From positions 63,817,264-63,881,263 of the forward strand of contig JASWHV010000003.1 of NCBI GenBank assembly GCA_030760725.1: a stretch of 64,000 bases of DNA, written 5' to 3'. The position numbers and the translations under genes are program-made. Source of the stretch: Neostapfia colusana (Eukaryota; Streptophyta; Magnoliopsida; Poales; Poaceae). Below are positions 28,733 to 40,354 of this stretch, in pieces. How positions within the stretch are numbered: position 1 is the stretch's first letter; each line of letters opens with the position of its first letter. Below the pieces are notes generated by a model. That model had not been told where the DNA came from, ran no database searches, and saw nothing but the letters and a program-made list of their open reading frames with translations.

Positions 28733-31700
28733 ATGGAAATGAAACCCAATATAAATTCGTTGGGGCGTAACCCTCTTAGCGACGCGCCATATCGGAACCC
28801 GGATATGGTGTTAAGTGGGCAAGGGACGGGTCGCCACCGCCTTAGTGGCGCGCCATATCGGAACCCGAATATGGTGTTAAATGAGTAAGGGCCGGATCGC
28901 CATCACCTTAGTGGCGCGCTACATCATCGCCCGGATGTAGTGATAAGTGAGCAAGGGTCTTTGCATCTTACTCGACAGGTGCAAAGCGTAAGGAAGCTAG
29001 CCGAGGAACATAGATTTCGGGTGGGTAGTTGGAATGTAGGATCCTTGACGGGGAAGCTACGTGAGTTAGTAGATGTTGCCATTAGGAGACGAGTAAATAT
29101 CCTTTGTGTACAAGAGACTAGATGGGCGGGTCAAAAGGCGAGAGAAGTCGAGAATACCGGTTTCAAGCTTTGGTATTCTGGTTCGGCTGGGACTAGGAAT
29201 GGCGTAGGTGTTCTAATAGATAAGAGTCTTAAGGATGGAGTAGTGGATGTTCGAAGACGAGGAGATAGGATCATCTTAATCAAGATAGTAATTGGGGACA
29301 TTGTCTTGAACGTCATTAGTGCTTATGCCCCACAAGTTGGGCTCAACATGAGTGCTAAGAGGCAATTTTGGGAGGACTTGGAGGATATGGTTATTAGTGT
29401 ACCGATAACCGAGAAACTCCTCATAGGGGGAGATCTCAATGGTCATGTGGGTGCAACTAACCTAGGATTTGAGGGAGTACATGGAGGTTTTGGATGCGGC
29501 GATAGAAATCAAGAGGGTAAGGACATCCTAGACTTTGCCGTAGCCTATGATCTGTTGATAGCTAACACCCTCTTTAGGAAGAGGCAATCTCACCTAGTGA
29601 CCTTTAGTAGTGCCCAACACTCTAGCCAGATTGACTTTGTCCTCACTAGGAGAAAGGATAGATGGGAGTGTCTAGATTGTAAGGTGATCCCGGAGGAGTG
29701 TGTTGTGGCACAACATAAGCTTGTGGTAGCTGATTTTCGCTTCCATACATTTTCTTTGCGGGACAAAGGTGTCAAAATCACAAGAACAAAGTGGTGGAAG
29801 TTGAAGGGAGAATCACAAGTATCCTTTAAAAATAGGGTGATCACAGAAGGACCCTGGGCAGAAAATGGAGATGCAGATAGTATGTGGATGAAGATGGCAA
29901 CTTGCATTAGGAAGGTAGATAGTGAGGTGTTCGGTGTGACAAAGGGAAAGAAACTTGTAGATAAAGATACTTGGTGGTGGAATGAGGATGTACAAAAGGC
30001 CATTAAGGAGAAGAAGGAGTGTTATAAGAGTTGGCATAATGATAGAAGCGCAAGCAACATGCTTAAGTACAAAGAGGCTAAGAAGAATGCAAGGCGGGTT
30101 GTGAGTAAGGCAAGAGGACAGGCCTATGATAAGTTATATGAGAGACTAGGGACAAAAGAAGGTGAAAAGGACATATACAAGGTAGCAAAAATCCGCGAGA
30201 GAAAGATGAAGGATCTCAATCAAGTTAAATGCATCAAAGATGAGACTGACCGCATTCTAGTGAAGGATGAAGAGATTAAGAATAGATGGCGTGATTACTT
30301 TAATGGGCTATTCAATGATGGGAATGGGAGCACTATGGTTGAGTTGGATGACTCCTTTGATGACTCCAATAGGCGGTTCGTGCGGAGGATACAAGAGTTT
30401 GAGGTTAAGGAGGCCTTAAAGAGGATGAAAGGAGGAAAGGCCCTCGGCCCTGACGATGTCCCTATTGAGGTGTGGAGATGTCTTGGGGACGTCGCAATAG
30501 TATGGCTCACAAAGCTATTCAACCACATTTTTCGGTCAAACAAGATGCCTGAAGAATGGAGGAAAAGTATATTAGTACCTATCTTCAAAAATAAAGGAGA
30601 TATTCAAAGTTGTACTAATTATCGAGGTATTAAGCTTATGAGTCATACTATGAAGCTTTGGGAGAGAGTGATTGAACACCGCCTGAGGAAAGTGACCAAT
30701 GTCACTAAAAACCAGTTTGGTTTTATGCCTGGGAGGTCTACAATGGAGGCGATTTTCTTGCTTCGTCAGCTTATGGAGAGATATAGGGAGCAGAAGAAGG
30801 ACTTGCATATGGTGTTCATCGACTTGGAGAAGGCGTACGACAAGATACCAAGGTCAGTCATGTGGTGGGCACTAGAGAAACATAAAGTGCCAACAAAGTA
30901 CATTACCCTTATCAAGGATATGTACAATAATGTTAGGACAAGTGTGCGCGTAAGTGATAGTGAGACTGATGCATTTCCTATCACGGTAGGACTACATCAA
31001 GGATCAGCTTTGAGCCCATACATCTTTTCCTTGGTGATGGATGAGGTGTCGAAGGATATACAAGGGGATATCCCTTGGTGCATGCTCTTTGCTGATGATG
31101 TAATGCTGGTAGATGAAACTAGAGATGGAGTTGATAAGAAATTAGAGTTATGGAGACAAACCTTAGAGTCCAAGGGGTTTAGACTTAGTAGGACTAAAAC
31201 CGAGTATATGAGGTGTGACTTTAGTGGTGTTGGTCGTGAAGAAGGAAATGTTAGTCTACAAGGACAAATAGTACCTAGAAGGGACTCTTTCCGATACTTA
31301 GGATCAATGTTACAAAGCAATGGCGATATTGATGAGGATGTTTGCCACAGGATCAAGGTAGGGTGGATGAAATGGCGGCAAGCCTCTGGAATCCTATGTG
31401 ATAGGAAAGTACCACAAAATCTAAAAGGGAAGTTCTATAGGACGGTGATCAGACCCGCGATGCTCTATGGGGCGGAATGTTGGCCAACTAAACGGCAACA
31501 TGTCCAACAAATGAGTGTCGCAGAGATGCGAATGCTACGGTGGATGTGCGGGCACACGAGAAGAGACCGAATAAGGAATGAGGCGATTCGTGATAAGGTA
31601 GGGGTGGCGCCGATTGAAGAGAAGTTAGTCCAACATCGACTTAGGTGGTTTGGACATATCCAACGGAGACCTTCAGAAGCACCGGTTAACAGTGGGATTT

Positions 31701-31855
31701 TAAGAGGTAGAGAAAATATTAGGAGGGGTAGAGGACGACCAAGGTTGACTTGGGAGGAGGCGGTAAAACGAGATTTGAGAGATTGGAATGTATCCAGAGA
31801 CTTAGCTCATGATAGGACCGCATGGAAAGTAGCAATTCATGTGCCAGAATCGTAG
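28733..31855 (+). CDS. RTE LINE polyprotein: AP endonuclease and reverse transcriptase (one nonsense codon)
   Basis: ATG at 28733 opens the frame; TAA at 28886-28888 interrupts it. From 28889 it stays open to 31855. There is no in-frame ATG between 28889 and the endonuclease domain, which supports the upstream start. N-terminal endonuclease: GSWNVGSL, CVQETRW (Glu), GGDLNGHVG (Asp, Asn), QIDFVL (Asp) and AQHKLVVADF (His), all catalytic blocks present. RT: GGKALGPDDVPIE, FIDLEKAYDKIPR, GLHQGSALSPY and active site MLFADDVML (Asp-Asp at 31094-31099). The C terminus is Arg-rich (RLRWFGHIQRR). It nicks chromatin DNA and copies its own RNA in place. Plant proteins of this family are often mislabelled craniofacial development protein 2-like. 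If the TAA is not read through, the enzyme would lack its N-terminal about 50 residues. Confidence 0.9.
28772..28960 (+). repeat. three imperfect tandem repeats at the LINE 5' end
   Basis: Two close units of about 68 bp containing GCGCCATATCGGAACCCG and ATATGGTGTTAA (ATATCGG at about 28787 and 28855) and a third diverged unit (CATCGCCCGGATGTAGTG). They lie in the ORF frame and encode repeats with APYRNPDMVL/APYRNPNMVL. The premature TAA lies in the second unit, where the first and third have CAA. Confidence 0.75.
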
Positions 31856-32326
31856 TCTTGTTTTTTTCTTTTTCTTTTTTTCTATTTTCTTTTTTCTCTT
31901 TTTTTCTTTTTTCCTTGTTCTTATATCTCTTCCTCTCTTTTACTTTATTGATATTGGGTTTCATGTCTAGCCGACCCCAACAGGCTTGGGATAAAGGCTT
32001 GGTTGTTGTTGTATATGCTGCTCAGGTGTAAATGAAGACTTAGACTACAACGAAGAAGACTTTGATCCAGAAGAGTTGTTCTAGGCTGGGAAAACCCCCG
32101 GCCAACGCCTGTGGATTTGGAGCACCACGTAGTTGACTTCCGTTGATTATATTATTAGTGTGTAATAGTATTTTACATATATTTGTAATATTTGTTACAC
32201 GATGAACATGGCTTGTAATATAATGATATTACACTCTTGTCGGCACATGTATGAGTCAACTGATCCTGGCATACATGTGAGAAGACGCTCAGATGTTCCT
32301 TATGGAAAACCGGGTGTGACATTGGC

Positions 32327-34300
32327 TCAACCAAATTCCCTCTATAATTCTTTTATAGAAAATATTAAAAGAATTATCCATAATTTATTATTGACTCTCA
32401 TACAAATTGGGTTGCAGATTCGGATAGATCTTTGCAAACTGAAATCGTCCCAATTTGAATCACCCAGTTTGGAGTCTCCTACACAAAGATATGAATTTCT
32501 AAAGTCGGAGCTGAAACTGGAATTCATTTCCTATTGAAAATTCAAGCTGGGCCCATGGTTTAAATCTCGGTCAATGGAATGCAAGCCACACCGGGCTACT
32601 GGGATTACCACGGACATTCACACCGGATCCAAAAGCCAAAACAAATCTAAAGTTTTAAACTTCGGTCGCTGACGTGTGGGGCCAGTCCCTTTCATCATCC
32701 TCCCGCCTCTGTCTCGTGCGCACGGCTCGCCCTCGCCGGACCGAGGCGGCGCCTTGTCGTCCTCGCGTTTCTACCCACCTCTCGGCTCAGTTCTCACTGC
32801 CTGTGAGTTTAGGAGGTTGAGGAATCCATTGGTGGTGTGCCCTCGGGCTGCCGGTAGCTGGAAACCCGTCAGCGGCGTGCGGCGGCCGTGAGACAACTCC
32901 GGTGCCAACGACCGGCCGTTCTAGCCCGCCAAACGCTCGGTTGAGCAGCTCTACAGCACCAGGGCACCTTGATGAAGATGGTAGACTACGCAAACAAGCA
33001 CGGGAGCGGCAGCTAATGGGGTTTCACCGTGCGCCCGCGGTGTGCCTCCATGGAAACGCTCGGGAAACATCAAAATATGCCGCCTCTCGTCGGTTTCAAG
33101 CTAGGTTTGAAAAGAGGAAATCACCACCAGCTAACCGGTTTGGGTGACCTAAGAATGAATATCAAAGGATAATTTGAAGGTTTTGTACCGGATGTTTGAT
33201 TTGTGCGCGCCGGAGCAAAATTCCCAAATTGGAGCTCAGCGGTGCACGGCTCGATCAGCGGGTTGGGGAGGAGCAACACGGCGGTCCAGCACCCCTCTGA
33301 GCATCCCTGCTTGGGCATGAAAGCCACCGAGTTGGCATGTCCACATGTGCCCCGATCCTCGGTAGCTTTCGGTCGCCGCACGGGAGCTGCGTTCTCGGTG
33401 TTGGGAGGCTTGAACTAGCTCAGTTGTCTGTCGAGAAGGTAGGAGAGGATCCCTCTGTGCCGTTTTGCAGCTCGGGGAGCTCTGTTGCACAAGTTAGGCC
33501 GTCTCCCGACGATCGACCGAAGTGGTGGCGGTTCTGTTCTTTTGTCGTGCGAGGAGGAAGCAACAAAATCCGAGTTGAGTCGGTTTGTGGGCAACATATC
33601 ACGCCGAAGGCCAAGGACACACATGATCTGCTCTCCAGCGCGGTTGAATCAGCTAGGACGTGTCCCGGGTTGCAATCGGTGGCGTCCAGAGAAGATCCTT
33701 CGTGGTGTTCGACACTGAACAGAGGTAGTCTTTGGGTGCAAGTAACAGTAACTCCATGACAGGTTGGGTCCACCCATTTTCCTCCCCACAAAAGATCTCC
33801 ATGTCAATCTCTTCAATTCAAAAGTTCTGAAGTTTAAAAGAGGGCTAGCATTTGAATTCTCCAAATTCAGTTTGAATTTGACTGACAAATTTTAATTCAG
33901 TTTGAATTAGCCTTTCAAATTTGAATTCAGCTCAATTTTGGAACCTCTCCTATTTAACTCCTTTTTAGCCCACCCTAAAATGAGAAGGCTGTCATTTGAA
34001 TTCTTCCTCAATTCAAAGGTTTGAGGTTGCATGTCTACTCAAAGGTTTGGCAGCACTTTGAGATAAACTTTGAGTTTGAAAATCTGATTTTTAATCTCTC
34101 TCAAGCACATGAATTATTTCCACATGGGTTTAACTCAACATTGGTCCAACACATTCAAATGAACCTTTTGCCCTCTTTTGTTGAACACTCATGTACACTA
34201 TCACATGTAGGAAGTTTTTGTAAGTCCCATCTTTCATGAATTTGAAACACATAGCATTCAAGCTTCAGTTTATTTCATATACATTTTTGGTACTTTTACA
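32327..34300 (-). repeat. 3' LTR of element D, proximal part
   Basis: Resumes with TCAACCAAATTCCC after the solo LTR and runs to TACA at 34300, the LTR start (TGTAAAAGTACC on minus). It matches 58486-60130 of the 5' LTR. GC-rich middle (32680-33780), AT-rich ends. The short open frames here also occur in shifted form in the other copy and look like chance frames. Confidence 0.85.
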
Positions 34301-34313
34301 TTCCTCCCCCCTT
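34301..34313 (-). other. polypurine tract of element D
   Basis: AAGGGGGGAGGAA on the minus strand, adjoining the 3' LTR start. The same purine run precedes the 3' LTR of element C (48122-48134). Confidence 0.85.
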
Positions 34314-34424
34314 AAAAGAATCTTGTCCCGAGATTACAAAACAAAAACGAGACGGGAGAGGTAATTACAAACTGCATGCTGATAAAAGTTCGGGATAATT
34401 GGTGTGGAGGTAATCTTCGCTTTC

Positions 34425-35795
34425 TCACATCGCCTCTTCCGTGGTATGATTACTCCACAGCAACTTGTAAAATTTTAAGGTCCGGTTCCGGGTGATCCAG
34501 GTCTTTTCATCTATAATCTGGACCGGTCGCTCGGTGTAGGTAAGATCCGGCTTCAATTCGTTGATTTCTTCGGTGTGGACAGCAGCGGTAAATTTAAGAC
34601 ACTTCCGCAGCTGTGACACATGGAATACGTCATGAACTCCAGCAAGACTTGCCGGTAGCTCCAGCCGGTAGGCTATGGGTCCGCACTTCTCCGCGATAGC
34701 AAATGGACCTATAAATTGGGGAGCGAGCTTCCCCTTTACCCCGAACTGGTGAATTCCCTTCATCGGAGACACATAAAGATAAACTTGCTCTCCGACGTCA
34801 AAATGCAAAGGTCTACAACTCTGATCAGCGTAGCTTTTCTGTCGGGATTGTGCAGCCTTCAAATTTTCTTGTATTAGCCAAACTCGGTCTTCGGCTTTGT
34901 TGACAAGATCAACCCCAAACAGTACTCTTTCACCGGACTCACACCAATTCAGCGGTGTGCGACATCTCCGGCCATAGAGAGCTTCATATGGTGCCATTTT
35001 TATACTCGCTTGATATCCGTTGTTGTATGGAATCTCTGGCAACGGTAAGTGATCACCCCAATTCTTACCGTGGTGGATGGCACATGCTCTCAACATGTCT
35101 TCAAGTATTTCGTTCACCCTCTCCATTTGTCCGTCGGTTTGAGGGTGATATGTGGAGCTTCTAATCGGCTTAGTGCCCAATGAGGCGTGCAGCTGCTCCC
35201 AAAAATGAGCAACGAACAGCGCACCCCGATCTGAAATAATGGTTTTCATGACACCATGTAAACATACAATTCTTGATATGTATAACTCCACATATTGCTT
35301 GGCTCGATAATGAGTGTTCACCGGAATTAAATGAGCTGATTTCGTCATCCGGTCGATGACCATCCAAATCGAGTCATGCTTCCGGAATGTGAGCAGTAAT
35401 CCGACGATGAAATCCATACTCACATCCTCCCATTTCCACGCCGGTATCTTAAGTGGTTGCAGTGGTCCGGCTTTCCGCATATGATCAGCCTTGACCCGTC
35501 TACATGTATCACACTCGGATACGTACTTCGCAATTTCCCACTTCATCCGCGTCCACCAAAATTTCTGTTTCAAATCTTGGTACATCTTGTTGCTGCCGGG
35601 ATGAATAGAAAATTTCGACAGGTGGGTTTAATCCAAGATCTTCCGGAGCTTCATATTATGCGGTACAACTATACGGTCGTTGAACCATAGAGTACCTTCA
35701 TTATCTTTCCGGAAGCACTTCATTTCTCCGTTATCTATTCTTCTTCGTATGTGAGACATCCCTCCGTCTCTCCTTTAAGCCTCAACAATCTCTTC
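34425..35795 (-). pseudogene. int: element D integrase with chromodomain-like tail
   Basis: Integrase inserts the cDNA into host chromatin. On the minus strand: zinc-finger region (HLSKFSIHPG near 35620, CDTCRRVKA), core with DFIVGL (Asp), ISDRGALF (Asp) and QMERVNEILED (Glu), then HVSQLRKC and a chromodomain-like end ILWSNHTTEEA-type. The frame from 35585 to 34425 is open. It stops at 34425 where a Trp-Glu is expected (TGG changed to TGA), cutting the chromodomain. A stop at about 35625 precedes the zinc-finger His motif. Confidence 0.88.
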
Positions 35796-36348
35796 TCAGG
35801 TTGTTGGAATAAGAGCAATATTATAAAGAGCTTCATACGGAACGACACAAAGACTCGGTTCTTCTTCTTCCAACTCAGCAACTGCCAAGTTGTGAACGTG
35901 GGCTTTCTGACTAAGTGCGTCGGCAACCACGTTCGCTTTTCCCGGATGGTAGTGGATCTCGATTTCATAATGTTTTATGAGCTCCAACCATCTTCTTTGT
36001 CTCATAATCAGCTCCTTCTGTGTGAAGATATACTTCAAGCTTTTGTGGTCGGTGTAGAGGTGGACAAGGTTGCCAAGTAAATAATGCCTCCACATTTTTA
36101 ACACCAACACCACAGCAGCAAGCTCGAGATCGTGGGTTGGATAATGCTGCTCGTGGTTTCACAATTGACGAGACCCATATGCAACCACACACCCTTCTTG
36201 CAAAAGAACGCAGCCGAGACCAATGCCGGATGCATCACAATATACATCAAATGGCCTCGTCGTGTCTGACTGAGCAAGAACGGGAGCTGTTGTGAGATGT
36301 TTCACCAAAGCTTTGAATGCATTTTCACATGCTGCATTCCACACGTAT
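35796..36348 (-). pseudogene. element D RNase H
   Basis: Minus strand: FDVYCDASGIGLGCVLLQ (catalytic Asp block), AYGSRQL, TGA at 36159-36161 (where a CGA codon is expected), then LKMWRHYLLGN, YTDHKSLKYIFTQ and IHYHPGKANVVADALS. Both pieces are in one frame separated by that single stop. The domain begins at ALVKHLTTAPV after the insertion point of element C; the upstream RT lies at 52138 onward. Confidence 0.85.
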
Positions 36349-39300
36349 TGTAAGGGCCTAAGTTTTGCACACATCCAAAGTGTTCATCACACCACACACA
36401 CCTCATTTGAGGAAAAGTTATGAACACATTTGAAGAGCAAGTAATCACAATCAATATGGTCATTAGAGGATGAACTCACTAAATGCAAAGGTGGTATTTC
36501 CCACATGCATCATATAGGGGCTGAGATTATGAAAAACTCCTACACCTTGCTAGGAATGCTCATACAAAAAATTCACCCAAATCCAAAACCTTTTTGAGGT
36601 GTTTTTGGGTGTAACAAGAAAGAGGCTAGTTTGAACTCAAATTCAAATTCAAACTACTTCCATCCCATTAATTCAAAAGTGGGAGGCATATTCATACTCA
36701 GCACATTTTTGTGAGCTCACACACCAATTTTCACTCCATTTGGAGTTGATCTTGACATGAGCTAATTTTAGCAAATTCATATTCAGTTTGAATTTCAAAC
36801 TGCATATGTGCTGAAATTATATTCAAACACTTCACAATTTGAATTCTATCAATTTCAAATGGGCATTTGGTAGATAATTCAAATTCCAAAGGGTATTAGT
36901 CGGACTACTATTTAGAGCAGTGGGAGGAAGTTAATTTCAGAGGTTAAAACAGAAGTGGTCCCACCTGTCAGCCTCACTAGCAGTTTAACCGACTGAAGAA
37001 CAGGGCACTCGGTTTCTTGGGCCAGAGCTGCGGTCGCCACCGAGCTGATCGCCGCTGCCAGCTCCTGCTCGGCCTGCGCCGGCTGGAGGCAGAGACGCCC
37101 AGTTCTTCGCTCCTCGCGCAAGAAAACGCTGTCTCGCCACCGCTCTCTCGGATTTGATCGGAGAGCCAGCAACCACAGCCTCCCCACTCCCTCCAAGCTG
37201 CAAAACGGTACTAGAGACTCTCCTCCTCCTTTCCCGTCGTAGGAACCAGCTGAGTTCGGTTGCTCTCGTTCCATACCGAAAGTTTTTCCGGTGACCTAAG
37301 CTTTGCCGCACCTCGGGCTCCCGTGGACAGCCTAAACGGGAAAGTGTCACGCCCAACCTAAGGCATCCCCGGATGTGTTAGGGTCTTGTGTTGCTCACCC
37401 CCGAACCACAGCCCGAGTGGTTGATCACCGGCGACGAATTTCGTTTTTCCCTTCCATTCGGCGCATACCGACCTTAGGGTGCGGATCTGCCAAATTCTCG
37501 TTCCATAGTTGTTTAGAGATCCTCAAACTGCACCTACACGAGATAGGCCTGGTACGAGCAACTTTTCTTCACAGTCCTAGCAAGAAAACCTTGGTAGACC
37601 GGCCATTTCTAGCTTTTCTACCGGCGCTAAGGGCGGAAGCCATCGGGAGCACGGTGGGAGCTCACCTAGGACCTCTTCCGAGATGCCTTGAGCCCATGCC
37701 AATCTTCCCTAGGGTGCACTGATGCTCTAGACCAATAGCTCAATCTTTTGGGGTGCTAGGAAGTCCGGCCGACACGGCCGAAGTTCTTCCGAAGCCGCCG
37801 CTCGTCGCCGGCCATGTTCCGGTGATCGTCACGTCGAGCTAAGTCCAGCACTGTGTTCCCCCGTGTGGGATTAGGCAGAGGCGGCAAAAATCGTGGAGTT
37901 TGGCACATGGCAAAGCCCCTCCGGTGAGCACTCTGGTGAAGGGGGCGGCGGCCGAGCGCAGGAGGTCGGGAGGTAGACGAAGCTCCCGGTCCCACGTGTC
38001 AGCGGCCGGTGATTTAAACCGGAGATCAGCTGTGGCACCGGATTTGCTGTGGCTGCACGCGAAGCACTCCGTAGCCCTGTGTGTCAGCCGCTGAGGAGTT
38101 GACACGTAGCCCCGGTCCCATGCGCAGCGATTTAAACTTTTCCCCGATTTCTAGATTTGGTTCAAACTTCAAACCCACATAACTTTGGCTAGGAAACTCC
38201 AAATCGAGTGAACCAAATTTTGTTGGATTCATCTCGCTGAGTAATTTACAAAAAATCAAGTTTCACTTTATGAAAATCCTTATTTCTCAAGAATTAATTC
38301 TTCAAAGTTTAAACTGTTTAGAATTTTAACTGGAGAATCCTTTGGAGGAAAGTTCTGAAATTTGGCTACGATGTTCACCAAAATATCCCTGAGCTACCAT
38401 AGAAATTTCAGATCCATTTGAGCTCATTTGATCCACCTAATTGTGTGCTTAATAAAACTGTTCCAGAGAAAATGGAAAATGTCCAGAAACATTTTCAGAA
38501 TTTCCTTGAAATTGTTTAGCTCATATCTTTAGCTAGGAACCTTAAAATTAAGTGAAACCAACTCCATTAAAACCCTCCGAAAATCTAGTTTTCAGAAATT
38601 CATGGCTTGCTCCATGAAAATCCCTAGAACACCCTAAGGGCTCCAATTAAGGCCAAGTACACAATTATTTGTGGAGAGCTGAGCTGTGCTGCAAATGAAA
38701 CTTGGTCAATTCTCTGTTTAGGTTGTATCCAAACCACAGAAAAAGTTTCAGAGCCATTGGGCCTGTCTAGCAGTACTTATGGTCTTATCAACTTCAATAT
38801 CAAATTCAAAGGCATTCAAATTGATACATGTATGTATTATCTCATGTAGTCGCTAAGGTTGAGGAGGAGCCCGAAGTCTTAGACTTTATCACTCCAGAGG
38901 AACAGCTAGCCTACGACCCAGAGCAGCAAGGCAAGCTTCAGTTTGCATTAACCATTTGTACAAATTTTACTGTTTTGAGAACTTACTTGAGCACCCACTT
39001 AAATTTTGCATTAGTCTTGTTTGAAAACCCGAATGCATAGCCAAGAAAACCTTGGGTTGGGCTTAGGTGTTTAAACCTCGATTAGCTACTGCAATGCTAA
39101 GTTAGTGTAGGATTCGGTACAAGTCGAGTAGTTGGAACTGCTCGCGAGGATAGGCTAGAGGCACACTACTCGGGTAAAGGTAGCAAATGAAACACATGGC
39201 AAGAAAAATGAGATCGAGCGGGGAGTAAGGGCAGAAGGACGTTGGGGCCTGGGTGCCATAGCTCCACTTGTGTCGATTGAGGACCGAGCCGCGTGCGGGC

Positions 39301-40339
39301 TTGTTGAACAAGCTAGAACAGTACCGAAGACCTACCAGATATATGGGAACCGGGAAACCGATATAACTCGGGTAGCTGGGTGTTGAGGCATAGCTGGTCG
39401 TTCAGAGGGTAGGTTGAGAGCTTGAGGTGTAAATCAGTTGGCGGCACTGCGGATGCGCGCGCAGAGACCTCTTGCTCAGGACGATTGGACCGGTTCAACA
39501 TTTAGCTGACGGGTGAAAGGTGGTTGCGTACGACGTCCGTGATGGTTGCTGTAGGCAACATCGTGTACGGGCGTACGTGATGGGTTATTCGGGTCACCCT
39601 GCAGGTGTAAATCGGTTATAATCTCCGTCCCTCGCGGTTAGTGAGTACCACTTGTTCATTGTACCGTGACATAGAAAGAACAGGCTAGAGTCATGTAAAA
39701 GTTGCTGACTGAAAGCTATACCTTGATTGTTAATGACTTGCTGTAGTTTAGAGCTAATTAAAGTTCTTTTCAACCTTGGGCAATGTACATGAGAGAAATG
39801 TGTTTCTTGTTTGGTTGCGGCTCTCTCATGTACCTTAGCGTGAGGTTCTCCACAACTTGCTGCTAAAACTTGAAAGTAAGGTTCAAATAATTAGGCGAGT
39901 CCTTTGCAACTTATTTACCTCATGTAACCTGAAACCCCTCATGTAGAAGTTTCATGTATAGGAGAGACGGGTCAGACTTGCTGAGTCATCGTGCTCACTG
40001 CTTGTGTTTGAAGCTTTTGCCGGGGTTTATGAGGAAGGGACTCCCGAGGAGGAGACGGAACCCCAAGAGGGAAATCCCATCAAGTGGGAGTCGGGCACAC
40101 CGCCAAGTTAGTGTGCGTGTGTGCTAGCGGGGACATGTTCATGGGCTGAACGTGAACTCGATGCATAGTCTACGCCCGCGAGTGTAGATTGAACATGTTT
40201 TATTGTAAAAATGTCATAAACCCGTTTATGTAATAAAACTTTGCTTCCGCTTTTTATCTTTGATATGCATTATCCGGTGTTGTGCAACGCAGCACCCCTC
40301 AGCGTGATCCTGGCTCGACGAGGCCATGAGGCCGCGTCA
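36349..40339 (+). repeat. 5' LTR of element C
   Basis: TGTAAGGGCCTAAG to GAGGCCGCGTCA. It lacks an approximately 45-bp segment present in the 3' LTR (48868-48912). It carries a poly(A) signal AATAAA at 40232-40237 (AATACA in the 3' LTR) and a short open stretch at 38828-39040 preserved in the 3' LTR (50619-50867). No TATA box was identified with confidence. Confidence 0.92.
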
Positions 40340-40342
40340 GCG

Positions 40343-40354
40343 TTGTATCAGAGC
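40343..40354 (+). other. primer binding site of element C (one mismatch)
   Basis: TTGTATCAGAGC, three bases after the LTR end. The initiator-tRNA-Met PBS of chromoviruses is TGGTATCAGAGC, which element D has intact at 56078-56089. The second base differs here. Confidence 0.8.

Larger units (their letters stand above)
28632..32016 (+). mobile_element. full-length RTE-type LINE
   Basis: About 3.4 kb between the 15-bp duplications. It has a short 5' UTR, one long ORF with AP-endonuclease then RT, a pyrimidine-rich 3' UTR (31859-31914) and a GTT-repeat tail (TTGGTTGTTGTTG, up to 32013). A single ORF, no separate ORF1 and a GTT/TTG tail rather than poly(A) are marks of the plant RTE clade. The 3' end CCCCAACAGGCTTGGGATAAAGG resembles what I recall of Au-type plant SINE ends. 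It appears young: the duplication is perfect and the ORF nearly intact. Confidence 0.92.
25939..32321 (+). mobile_element. solo LTR of another chromovirus, family G (carries a LINE)
   Basis: TGTAACACCTG at 25939 to GGGTGTGACA at 32321, flanked by TTGGC at 25934-25938 and 32322-32326. Removing it restores the D LTR sequence seen at 58480-58500. Minus the LINE it is about 3 kb and contains no PBS, gag or pol, so it is a solo LTR. TATA box at 26155-26161. The distal part has the TTGCTGAGTACC box common to chromovirus LTRs. It is AT-rich from 26600 to 27500 with no coding content. Confidence 0.88.

Noticed and set aside
28940..31855. Long ORF as a host gene (craniofacial development protein 2-like)
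   Set aside because: The endonuclease plus RT architecture, GTT tail and 15-bp target duplication identify a LINE; the host-gene name is a common mislabel.
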